A stretch of DNA of 7,703 nucleotides from Geobacter sp. (GTDB lineage Bacteria; Desulfobacterota; Desulfuromonadia; Geobacterales; DSM-12255), in contig VEOV01000219.1 in assembly GCA_012026855.1 (NCBI GenBank), forward strand, positions 1-7,703. The letters run 5' to 3'. Below the pieces are notes generated by a model. The model was not told where the DNA came from. It did no database searches and saw only the letters and a program-made list of their open reading frames with translations. Each line of letters begins with the position of its first letter. Within the stretch, counting starts at the first letter, position 1. The translations under genes and the position numbers were made by a program. Positions 1-6,487 of this stretch are shown here, one piece after another.

Positions 1-196
1 AGGCAACCAGCTCATCCGCTGCAGTTTTGGCATAACCGCTGTCCACCTGGGCATCCGGATAGCGGCTGATGATTCCGGCCTTCACTTCGGCTGCAGCCCT
101 CCCGCCAAAGGGGGGGATTACTTCAGTAACACCCTGCTCGGACGAAATTACTGCACCGACACCAAAAGAACAGCTGAATAGTGCAAAGCCGTGCAT
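1..196 (-). CDS. Probable methylated-DNA-protein cysteine methyltransferase, N-terminal fragment
   Basis: The first 65 codons of a minus-strand gene that leaves the window at its left edge. The fragment starts MHGFALFSCSFGVGAVISSE and ends with KTAADELVA. A short beta-strand region with a G-x-G-A-x-x-x-S-E-x-G-V-x-x-V pattern, followed by a helix with A-x-E-L-x-A, resembles the N-terminal domain of Ogt/MGMT repair proteins, which move alkyl groups from O6-alkylguanine to a cysteine of their own. The diagnostic PCHR active site would lie in the C-terminal half, outside the window, so the call rests on N-terminal resemblance only. The ATG lies 5 nt after the murJ stop, and the purine-rich stretch GGGGGTGAAGG, which includes that stop, serves as its ribosome binding site; translational coupling to murJ is likely. 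A run of seven C on the coding strand (positions 110-116) encodes part of the Ile-Pro-Pro stretch. It could also be another small protein of unknown function. Confidence 0.5.
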   Translation of the reverse strand, partial: MHGFALFSCSFGVGAVISSEQGVTEVIPPFGGRAAAEVKAGIISRYPDAQVDSGYAKTAADELVA

Positions 197-201
197 TGCC
201 T

Positions 202-1773
202 TCACCCCCGTTTGAGGAATTTCCGTTTAAACAGCTCGGCAGCTTCGCCGGCTTCCTGACTTTTAAGCAGCAACGACAAACCGGCATAAGCGACTATTGC
301 TGCCGTCACTGAAACGGTAACTACTCCAGATTTTAGCAACTTGGCCCCGGGTTGCGACCAGTCAGCCAGGCTAAGCAGATAGCTGGCAACCATACCGGTT
401 GGGATAGCGGCCAGCAGAGTCTTGCCACTGGCGACAAACAGCGATCGCCCCCCGAAACTGCCGATCTTCCGGCGCAGCAACCAGAGCAGCAGTAACATAT
501 TGCCAAATGCCGCCAGGGAAGATGCCAACGCCAAACCGGCATGGAGCATGGTACGCATCAGCAGGAGGCTGAACCCAAGATTGAGCAGAAAGGCGACGAA
601 TGCGGTTATCACAGGAGTTCTGGTGTCCTTGAGGGCATAAAAGGCCGGAGCCAGCACCCTCACCATGGCCACACAGGTGAGCCCCACTGAATACTGCACC
701 AGTGCCCGGCCGCACTGCTCAGCCTTGGCAAAGTCGAATTCGCCCCCCATGAAGAGCAGGCTGAAAATCGGCGTGGCGCAGGCAATCAGGCCGACCATCG
801 CCGGAACTGTTATGAAAATTGTCAGCCTGAGCCCGAAAAGGAGCGAATCCTTCAATGCCGGCATATCGCCTACAGCGGCCTGACGGCTCATGGATGGGAG
901 CACAGCCTGGGCAATGGCTACAACAAACACCCCCTGTGGGAATTCGAACAGCCGCTGGGCATAGTAGAGATAGGAGACACTCCCCTGTGGAAGAAGGGAT
1001 GCCAGGATGTTGCCGACTGTTATATTCAGATAGTAGACGCCGACGCCGAAAATCGACGGTCCCATGAGAAGGGCAATCCTCCTGACTGCCGGATCATTGA
1101 AATTGAAATTCGGCCGGAGCGGAAAGCCCTTGTTCCAGAGCACCGGCAGCTGCAACAGGAGCTGCAGAACCCCGCCGATGAGCACACCTGTTGCCAGGGC
1201 AACGATTGGCACGGCAAACAGGTTGTGCAGCAGCAGCGCCGAAAAAATCATCGCCAGATTCAGAAATACCGTTGATATGGCCGGGGTAAAGAAGTGCCGC
1301 AGGGTATTGAGAATCCCCATGCAGAGGGCCACCAGGCTGACAAAGAAGATATAGGGAAACATCAGCCGGTTGAGAAAAACCGTCAACTCAAGCTTGCTCG
1401 GCTCAGTGGCAAAACCGGGGAACATCAGATGAACAATCTGCGGTGAGAAGATAATGCCCAGCGCCGTGATCAGCGCCATGACGATGGTCAGCAGGGTAAA
1501 GCAGACATTGGCAAGCGCCCTGGCCTCCTCCACCCCCCTCTGGGTGTAGTACTCGGAAAAGGTAGGCACAAAAGCCGAGGTCAGCGCTCCTTCGGCAAAA
1601 AAACGGCGGAGCATATTGGGAATCTGAAAGGCGGCGAAAAAAGCATCGGTCGCAAAACCGGCGCCAAAAAGGCGGGAGACTACCATGTCCCGTACCATTC
1701 CCATGATGCGGGAGAGAATGGTTGCGCCTCCAAGGACACCTGCTGCTCTGGCTATATGTTTCTTTTCTGACAA
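202..1773 (-). CDS. murJ: Lipid II flippase MurJ (MviN)
   Basis: An integral inner-membrane protein of the MVF/MATE-like superfamily that flips lipid II across the cytoplasmic membrane for peptidoglycan synthesis. At 523 aa it is close to the usual length, and the family normally has 14 membrane helices. From the chosen start, residues 22-28 (SRIMGMVRD region) align with E. coli Arg18 and Arg24. The segment GAGFATDAFFAAF carries the counterpart of Asp39 (Asp43), and PNMLRRFFAEGA carries the Arg52-Arg53 pair (56-57). QRLFEFPQGV (about 273-282) carries the counterparts of Arg270 and Glu273. All central-cavity residues I can place are therefore present. Start choice: the frame is open to a TTG at 1779, but GGGGA at 1781-1785 sits 1 nt from that codon and 7 nt from the TTG at 1773, so MSEKKHIARAAG is preferred. 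The gene lies downstream of ytxH, with a strong hairpin over its ribosome binding site, and upstream of the probable methyltransferase gene. Confidence 0.95.
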   Translation of the reverse strand: MSEKKHIARAAGVLGGATILSRIMGMVRDMVVSRLFGAGFATDAFFAAFQIPNMLRRFFAEGALTSAFVPTFSEYYTQRGVEEARALANVCFTLLTIVMALITALGIIFSPQIVHLMFPGFATEPSKLELTVFLNRLMFPYIFFVSLVALCMGILNTLRHFFTPAISTVFLNLAMIFSALLLHNLFAVPIVALATGVLIGGVLQLLLQLPVLWNKGFPLRPNFNFNDPAVRRIALLMGPSIFGVGVYYLNITVGNILASLLPQGSVSYLYYAQRLFEFPQGVFVVAIAQAVLPSMSRQAAVGDMPALKDSLLFGLRLTIFITVPAMVGLIACATPIFSLLFMGGEFDFAKAEQCGRALVQYSVGLTCVAMVRVLAPAFYALKDTRTPVITAFVAFLLNLGFSLLLMRTMLHAGLALASSLAAFGNMLLLLWLLRRKIGSFGGRSLFVASGKTLLAAIPTGMVASYLLSLADWSQPGAKLLKSGVVTVSVTAAIVAYAGLSLLLKSQEAGEAAELFKRKFLKRG

Positions 1774-1774
1774 A

Positions 1775-1813
1775 TACAAATCCCCGTAATATCAGCTCTT
1801 ACGGGGATTTGTA
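1775..1813 (-). promoter_or_regulatory. Perfect 15-bp inverted repeat covering the murJ ribosome binding site
   Basis: The arms TACAAATCCCCGTAA (1775-1789) and TTACGGGGATTTGTA (1799-1813) are perfectly complementary around a 9-nt loop. In minus-strand RNA the stem can gain two G·U pairs (1814 with 1774, 1815 with 1773), reaching the first base of the UUG start. The 3' arm contains the murJ Shine-Dalgarno GGGGA. The hairpin begins 26 nt after the ytxH stop codon. It may sequester the ribosome binding site, act as a weak terminator or attenuator (the flanking sequence UAUUUGUC is only mildly U-rich), or be a protein operator. Geometry and complementarity are seen directly; function is inferred. 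Confidence 0.7.
1781..1785 (-). promoter_or_regulatory. Shine-Dalgarno GGGGA that fixes the murJ start
   Basis: GGGGA on the minus strand lies 7 nt upstream of the TTG at 1773 but only 1 nt from the TTG at 1779. Proper spacing therefore favours the 523-aa form of MurJ. The motif is inside the 3' arm of the inverted repeat. Confidence 0.6.
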
Positions 1814-1839
1814 CCATAAAGCGGTATAAATGGGAAATT

Positions 1840-2193
1840 TTATCCGATGATTTTTGCCAGCCGCGCCTTCTGCTTCTCAAGCTTGGCCTGCCCCTCGTCA
1901 ATGATCTTGATCAGCTCCAGCTTGGCATCATGGGCTAGATCCTTCCCCTTGTCGAGGATATCCTCGGCCCGCTCACCAATTGTCTCCACCATGCCATGAA
2001 CATTCCCGGCAAAATCATCGACAATATCTTCTGCCTCTCGCCTGACTTTGCGGCTGTAGCGGGCAATGTCGCGCCTTGTCTGCCGGCCTGACTGCGGGGC
2101 ATAAAGGAGGGCAGCCGCCGCACCTAGCAGACCGCCGGCAATCAGCATTATCCCCCCCACCATCGCACTCTTTTTGATTTCACTATCGCTCAT
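1840..2193 (-). CDS. YtxH-type small membrane protein
   Basis: A 117-aa protein. It has a short polar N-terminus (MSDSEIKKSA) and one glycine/alanine-rich membrane segment at about residues 11-31. The junction LLYAPQSGRQTRRDI (29-43) is the hallmark of the YtxH family (Gly/Ala membrane segment, then APxSGxxTRxDI). The remainder, about 45-117, is a charged amphipathic helix with Lys/Glu/Asp repeats, probably a cytoplasmic coiled coil. YtxH-family proteins are linked to stress responses in Firmicutes, but their molecular role is not established, and none is assigned here. The ATG at 2193 is preceded by a good GGGAGGA Shine-Dalgarno about 6 nt away. The gene is first in the leftward cluster, and murJ begins 66 nt after its stop. 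Confidence 0.85.
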   Translation of the reverse strand: MSDSEIKKSAMVGGIMLIAGGLLGAAAALLYAPQSGRQTRRDIARYSRKVRREAEDIVDDFAGNVHGMVETIGERAEDILDKGKDLAHDAKLELIKIIDEGQAKLEKQKARLAKIIG

Positions 2194-2239
2194 AAAGCAT
2201 CCTCCCTGAATAACGGCTATAATTTTGTGATTTTAATAT

Positions 2240-2267
2240 ATCGTAGCGCATTTTTTTCAGTTGTAAA
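2240..2267 (-). promoter_or_regulatory. Possible sigma-70 promoter for ytxH
   Basis: On the minus strand, TTTACA (2262-2267) is followed after 16 nt by TACGAT (2240-2245). The matches to TTGACA and TATAAT are moderate (5/6 and 4/6). It lies in the only intergenic space upstream of ytxH, about 47 nt before the ATG, in AT-rich DNA. Its -35 box is 12 bp from that of the divergent aguA promoter, giving a back-to-back arrangement. This is a weak call made by eye. Confidence 0.35.
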
Positions 2268-2279
2268 CAGATGAAAAAA

Positions 2280-2309
2280 TTGACCGTTCCTGAACATACA
2301 CTATATAAT
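2280..2309 (+). promoter_or_regulatory. Sigma-70 promoter of aguA
   Basis: TTGACC (2280-2285) and TATAAT (2304-2309), separated by 18 nt, match the -35 and -10 consensus at 5/6 and 6/6. An overlapping TATATA (2302-2307) would give a 16-nt spacing. The aguA ATG is only 8 nt after the -10 box, so transcription should begin at or within a few bases of the start codon. Confidence 0.7.
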
Positions 2310-2317
2310 CTGCCGCG

Positions 2318-3358
2318 ATGAATCAATTAACCATAAAATCACGTCGCCTGCCAGCTGAATGGGAGCCACAAGACGGAGTCCTGCTGGCGTGGCCACATCC
2401 GGATACTGACTGGGAGCCGATTCTACCCCGGATTGAACCGGTATTTGCCAACATCGTTGCTGCCATCAGCCATTTCGAGAGGGTAATCCTGATTGTCCCG
2501 GACGAAGATAGTGCCAGAGAGAGGCTTGCTGCCGCAGATCCAGACCTTGCCAGACTGACTTTTGTCGTCATCCCGACCAATGATACCTGGGCCAGAGATT
2601 TTGGGCCTGTCACCATCTATGAGGACGACATCCCGCTCCATCTTGACTTCGGCTTCAACGGCTGGGGTGGCAAGTTTTCAGCAGAACTGGACAACCTGAT
2701 CAACTGTAACCTCAAGAACAAGGGAATTCTGCAGGGGAGACTGCTCACCCTGCCACTCCTGCTGGAGGGGGGCAGTATTGAAAGTGACGGCAAGGGCACC
2801 CTGCTGACCACCAGTCAGTGTCTTCTTAACTGTAACAGGAACAGTGACCTTAGCCGGGAGCAGGTTGAGCTGAAGCTGGCGGCAGAGCTTGGCGTCGACA
2901 GGTTTCTCTGGTTGGAGCATGGCTATCTTGCCGGTGATGACACCGATGCCCATATCGACACCCTGGCAAGACTCTGCCCTGATGACACCATTCTTTACGT
3001 TGCCTGCAATGACCCTCAGGACGAGCACTTTCAGGAGTTGTCAGCCATGAGAGGCGAGCTGGAGGGATTTCGCACCAGTGAGGGCAAACCATATCGCTTG
3101 CTGCCGCTGCCGCTGCCGGCGCCATGCCTGGGGCTGGAAGGGGAGCGGATACCGCTCACTTACGCCAATTTTCTCATCATTAACGGCGCCGTACTTGTGC
3201 CGACCTATAACGATCCGCAGGATGACATTGCCCTTGCCACTGTCAGGGAAGCATTCCCGGACAGGGAGATAATCGGCATCAACTGTCTCCCCGCCGTACT
3301 GCAGCATGGCTCGCTCCACTGCCTGACCATGCAGCTCCCCAAAGGAACACTTTCATGA
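2318..3358 (+). CDS. aguA: Agmatine deiminase (agmatine iminohydrolase)
   Basis: Converts agmatine to N-carbamoylputrescine and ammonia, in the cytoplasm, in the decarboxylase route from arginine to putrescine. At 346 aa it is a full-length member of the guanidine-modifying/PAD-like family. Conserved landmarks appear in order. RLPAEWEPQDGVLLAWPH (10-27) is the family N-terminus. NDTWARDFGP (88-97) holds the substrate-binding Asp94. LEGGSIESDG (149-158) holds Glu150. GDDTDAHIDTLARLC (206-220) holds the catalytic His212. QHGSLHCLTMQLP (329-341) holds the nucleophilic Cys335. Many relatives have Gly where residue 211 is Ala, next to the catalytic His. The ATG at 2318 is the only sensible start, because the family N-terminus follows at once and no other Met is near, yet no Shine-Dalgarno precedes it. 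The gene overlaps aguB by 4 nt. It contains three perfect tandem CTGCCG units (3101-3118) coding Leu-Pro repeats. Confidence 0.95.
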   Translation: MNQLTIKSRRLPAEWEPQDGVLLAWPHPDTDWEPILPRIEPVFANIVAAISHFERVILIVPDEDSARERLAAADPDLARLTFVVIPTNDTWARDFGPVTIYEDDIPLHLDFGFNGWGGKFSAELDNLINCNLKNKGILQGRLLTLPLLLEGGSIESDGKGTLLTTSQCLLNCNRNSDLSREQVELKLAAELGVDRFLWLEHGYLAGDDTDAHIDTLARLCPDDTILYVACNDPQDEHFQELSAMRGELEGFRTSEGKPYRLLPLPLPAPCLGLEGERIPLTYANFLIINGAVLVPTYNDPQDDIALATVREAFPDREIIGINCLPAVLQHGSLHCLTMQLPKGTLS

Positions 3359-4239
3359 ATAGTTTGACCATTGCCACAATCCAGCAGAGCTGCACAGCTG
3401 ATCGCCAGACAACCGTAGCAAAATCCATTGCGATGATCCGCCAGGCTGCTTCACAAGGGGCAGAACTGATCATCCTGCAGGAACTGCACACCGGCCTGTA
3501 CTTCTGCCAGAGTGAAGATACCGCCTGTTTTGACCTTGCCGAGCCGATCCCCGGACCATCAACCGACGAGTTTTCTGCCATAGCCAGAGAACTCGGGGTT
3601 GTCCTGGTGCTGTCACTTTTCGAGCGGCGGGCTGCAGGTCTTTATCACAATACTGCGGCTGTAATCGAGCGTGACGGCACACTGGCCGGCATTTACCGGA
3701 AGATGCACATTCCCGATGACCCGGCTTTTTACGAAAAATTTTACTTTACCCCGGGAGATTTGGGTTTCCAGCCGATCCAGACCTCGGTGGGCAGACTTGG
3801 CGTACTGGTCTGCTGGGATCAGTGGTATCCGGACGCCGCCCGGCTGATGGCACTGGCAGGGGCTGAACTGCTCATCTACCCGACTGCCATAGGCTGGGAT
3901 CCGGCTGACAACGACGCTGAAAAGGCACGTCAACTTGAGGCCTGGATCACGATTCAACGCAGCCACGCCATTGCCAACGGCATTCCGGTAGCAGTAGTCA
4001 ACCGTGTCGGCTTTGAAGCCGCTCCCGCCAACAACGGCAACGGCATACTTTTCTGGGGAAACAGCTTTGTGGCTGGTTGCCAGGGGGAGTTTTTGCGCCG
4101 GTCAACTCCAGACGGTGAAGAGGTGTCCGTCGTGACCCTTGACATGAACCGTTCGGAAACAGTGAGGAGAATCTGGCCATTCCTGCGGGACAGACGTATA
4201 GATGAATACAAGCGAATTATCAGTCGTTTTATTGATTAG
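3355..4239 (+). CDS. aguB: N-carbamoylputrescine amidase
   Basis: A 294-aa carbon-nitrogen hydrolase of the nitrilase superfamily. It hydrolyses N-carbamoylputrescine to putrescine, CO2 and ammonia, completing the pathway started by AguA. The superfamily catalytic triad is intact: Glu43 in ILQELHTGLYF, Lys116 in YRKMHIPDDP, and Cys153 in LVCWDQWYPDAARL. The segments FYEKFYFTPGDLG (125-137) and YPTAIGWDP (175-183) are typical of the putrescine-forming subgroup, which normally forms homo-oligomers. The start ATG overlaps the aguA stop as ATGA, and AAGGA within the aguA end lies 8 nt upstream as ribosome binding site. The pair is therefore one translationally coupled operon. Adjacency to aguA makes this substrate far more likely than that of another nitrilase-family amidase. 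Confidence 0.95.
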   Translation: MNSLTIATIQQSCTADRQTTVAKSIAMIRQAASQGAELIILQELHTGLYFCQSEDTACFDLAEPIPGPSTDEFSAIARELGVVLVLSLFERRAAGLYHNTAAVIERDGTLAGIYRKMHIPDDPAFYEKFYFTPGDLGFQPIQTSVGRLGVLVCWDQWYPDAARLMALAGAELLIYPTAIGWDPADNDAEKARQLEAWITIQRSHAIANGIPVAVVNRVGFEAAPANNGNGILFWGNSFVAGCQGEFLRRSTPDGEEVSVVTLDMNRSETVRRIWPFLRDRRIDEYKRIISRFID

Positions 4240-4242
4240 CGG

Positions 4243-4271
4243 TTGAGTAGAACTGAAATCCCTGCTATAAA
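4243..4271 (+). promoter_or_regulatory. Sigma-70 promoter of the chemoreceptor gene
   Basis: TTGAGT (4243-4248) and TATAAA (4266-4271) with a 17-nt spacer lie in the 67-bp gap after aguB. Transcription would start near 4278, leaving a leader of about 29 nt that contains GTGAGG upstream of the ATG. This suggests the receptor is expressed independently of aguAB, although readthrough is possible because no terminator is visible between them. Confidence 0.55.
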
Positions 4272-4306
4272 ATAACTAATTTTTAATAGATACCGAGTGA
4301 GGCGAT

Positions 4307-6487
4307 ATGAAAGGACTTAAATTAAGCCAGAAACTTGTCGGCCTGTTTCTGATAATGGCTCTCCTTGTCGGCATAACCGGGTTTTTCGGCATATTCAGCC
4401 TGAATAAGGTTGGCCATACAATTCAGGATGTCATTATGACCGGTTCTACCCAGTCGAACCAGGTTGTATTGATGAAAACCGCCCTGCAGGAATGCCAACT
4501 TCACCTTGTTGAAGCCTCTACTGCAACAACCGCCGAAGAGTTCGAAGCCGGCAAAGGGGATTACGAAGCGAAACGTGACCGTTTCAGCGGGTACACCGAC
4601 ATCATCCTCAAGGGAAACCCGAAACTTGGCCTGCCTGCGGCAAAAGCCGGGAGCCCGCTTGAGCAGAAAGTCACTGCTGTTGCCAAGATGTTTGCTGACT
4701 TCAGTGCAACCGCAGACAAGCTTCTGGCACTAGAAGAGGGCAAGTCTCGCGGCGGCAAAACTGACATCAGCGCCATCAACACCATCATCCGGTCTGAGCT
4801 TCCGGAGAAAACCGAGCAGGTTTCCTCGTCTGTTGATGAGCTGCTGGTGACCGTCAACTCCATGATGAAGCAGGCGAACAAGGATGCCAGCTCAATCCAG
4901 CACAATGCCCAACTGACCCTGAGCATCGTCATTGTCGGGGCAATTCTTGCAGCCATTCTCTTCGGCTCTTTTGCGTCCAAAAACATTGTCAATCGGGTCA
5001 GAAGTCTTGCTGATGCCTTTGCCGAGGCATCACGGGGGGATCTTACCCAGTCAATACATGACAATTCATGCGACGAGATCGGTACCCTGGCCACTGATTT
5101 CAACCTGATGACAGCCAAGCTGTCGGAGATGGTCAGCAGCGTCAAGGTTTCCGCTGCTGAGCTGGGGCAGATAACCGCAAGTCTGCGCGAAGTATCGCAA
5201 AGCAGCGTCGTCTCGGCCGAAGCCCAGGCTGGAGCGGTAATGCAGACATCTTCGGCAATTGCCGAAATGAACTCCTCCATCAACGGCATATCCCAGGCCA
5301 TCGACAGCCTGTTCCTGTCGACCTCGGAAAGTTCCTCCTCCACCATGGAGCTGGTTGCCAGCATCGAAGAAGTGGCGCTGAATGTCGAGACACTTTCCCA
5401 AGCAATTGAAGATGTAAGTTCCTCTATCACCCAGATGGCAGCATCAATCCGTGCCATCGACAGCAGTGTTGCCAGCCTGGTTGATTCTTCACTGACAACT
5501 GCCAGCTCGGTTGCCACCATGGATTCATCAATCAGGCAGATTGAACAGAATGCAACTGACAGTGCAAAAATTTCCGAGGGGTTGTTGCAGGATGCCGAAA
5601 CAGGCCGGGCGTCAGTTGAGGCAACTATCTCCGGTATCACGAAAATCAGGGAGTCATCTGCCATAACCTCTGAAGCCATCTCCAACCTTTCGGATAAAGC
5701 CAGCGACATCGGTTCAATTCTGCAGGTTATCGATGAAGTCGCCGAGCAGACCAACCTGCTGGCCCTCAATGCCGCCATTATTGCAGCGCAGGCAGGAGAA
5801 CATGGCAAAGGGTTCGCAGTAGTTGCCGAAGAGATTAAAGAGCTCTCCGAGCGCACCAGCAGCTCCACCAAAGAGATCGCCAAGGTAATTACCGCCGTGC
5901 AGCAGGAAGTCCACCGGGCAGTAGATTCCATCGCCCTGGCAGAGCAGAATATTGCCGACGGCGAACAGCTCTCCTACCAATCGGGCGAAGCGCTGGCCAA
6001 AATCCTTTCCGGGGTTAAGACCTCCAGCTCGCAGATTGTTGAAATCGCCAGGACAACAGAGTCTCAGGCAAAAGAGAGCAAACAGATCAAGAGTGCTATT
6101 GAAATGGTTTCGGATATGGCGGCGCAGATCGCTACGGCTACCGGTCAGCAGGGCCGGGGCGCTGACATGATCATCACCGCAACAGAGAAGATGAAGACGC
6201 TTAACTCCCAGGTGCGGAACTCAACCCGTGAGCAGAGTACCGTCGGTTCATTTATCGGCAAATCAACCGAAAGCATTTCCAACATGATAAAAAAGGTGAA
6301 GATTGCCAGCGACGAACAGGCAAAGAGCAGTGCCTTGATCATGCATTCGGCTGATGACATCCAGAGATCGACTGAAAACGCTCTGGAAGCCAATCGTGTC
6401 ACCGATGAGGCAGTCAAGCGGCTTGCAGCCCAGGGGGACATGCTGAAGCAGGAGATGAATCAGTTCATCATCGAGAAAGGCGCCTGA
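4307..6487 (+). CDS. Methyl-accepting chemotaxis protein with very long signalling hairpin
   Basis: A 726-aa transmembrane chemoreceptor that would signal through CheA/CheW. Domain order: short cytoplasmic N-terminus; TM1 at about 9-31; a helical periplasmic sensor at about 32-203, four-helix-bundle-like, with no CxxCH haem motif and no PAS/Cache signature I can recognise; TM2 at about 204-223; HAMP at about 224-279 (SRGDLTQSIHDNSCDEIGTL); then a Ser/Ala-rich antiparallel coiled coil to the C-terminus. The signalling tip is at about 477-515, with NAAIIAAQAGEHGKGFAVVA (488-507). Tip residue Ile492 sits where E. coli Tsr has Glu385, and Gln495 where Tsr has Arg388. About 219 residues lie between the HAMP end and Glu498 (counterpart of Tsr Glu391), and 228 follow it, roughly twice the arm length of Tsr. 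This fits a 64-heptad-type receptor rather than the common 36H or 44H. There is no C-terminal CheR-tethering pentapeptide (NWETF type). The ligand is unknown. Confidence 0.93.
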   Translation: MKGLKLSQKLVGLFLIMALLVGITGFFGIFSLNKVGHTIQDVIMTGSTQSNQVVLMKTALQECQLHLVEASTATTAEEFEAGKGDYEAKRDRFSGYTDIILKGNPKLGLPAAKAGSPLEQKVTAVAKMFADFSATADKLLALEEGKSRGGKTDISAINTIIRSELPEKTEQVSSSVDELLVTVNSMMKQANKDASSIQHNAQLTLSIVIVGAILAAILFGSFASKNIVNRVRSLADAFAEASRGDLTQSIHDNSCDEIGTLATDFNLMTAKLSEMVSSVKVSAAELGQITASLREVSQSSVVSAEAQAGAVMQTSSAIAEMNSSINGISQAIDSLFLSTSESSSSTMELVASIEEVALNVETLSQAIEDVSSSITQMAASIRAIDSSVASLVDSSLTTASSVATMDSSIRQIEQNATDSAKISEGLLQDAETGRASVEATISGITKIRESSAITSEAISNLSDKASDIGSILQVIDEVAEQTNLLALNAAIIAAQAGEHGKGFAVVAEEIKELSERTSSSTKEIAKVITAVQQEVHRAVDSIALAEQNIADGEQLSYQSGEALAKILSGVKTSSSQIVEIARTTESQAKESKQIKSAIEMVSDMAAQIATATGQQGRGADMIITATEKMKTLNSQVRNSTREQSTVGSFIGKSTESISNMIKKVKIASDEQAKSSALIMHSADDIQRSTENALEANRVTDEAVKRLAAQGDMLKQEMNQFIIEKGA

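Larger units (their letters stand above)
2194..2317. other. Divergent intergenic region between ytxH and aguA
   Basis: A 124-bp, strongly AT-rich region, clearly different in composition from the flanking genes. It holds the likely aguA promoter on the plus strand, a weaker candidate for ytxH on the minus strand, and the ytxH ribosome binding site (2204-2210). I see no further strong palindrome or operator in it. Confidence 0.8.

Noticed and set aside
110..116. Run of seven G (C on the coding strand) as a phase-variation tract
   Set aside because: Seven bases is short for contingency-locus slippage, and the frame is intact; nothing else supports phase variation.
1775..1813. The inverted repeat as terminal repeats of a miniature mobile element
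   Set aside because: The arms are separated by only 9 nt, there is no target-site duplication, and no second copy is visible in the window.
2678..3028. Antisense open frame within aguA, and similar frames opposite aguA, aguB and murJ
   Set aside because: They have no family resemblance and no ribosome binding sites, and lie entirely within confidently identified genes in codon-biased DNA.
4240..4306. Flagellar sigma-28 or sigma-54 promoter upstream of the chemoreceptor
   Set aside because: I found no good TAAA/GCCGATAA pair and no TGGC-N-TTGC element; the sigma-70 boxes fit better.
4307..4920. Haem-binding sensor domain in the chemoreceptor, as in some Geobacter receptors
   Set aside because: The periplasmic region has one cysteine, in CQLH, and no CxxCH motif.
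4561..5931. A 456-codon open frame antisense to the chemoreceptor gene
   Set aside because: It lies wholly inside a clear chemoreceptor gene, has no recognisable domain, and its Ser/Ala/Leu-rich translation is what the reverse complement of Ser/Ala/Glu-rich coiled-coil codons gives. No promoter or ribosome binding site stood out.
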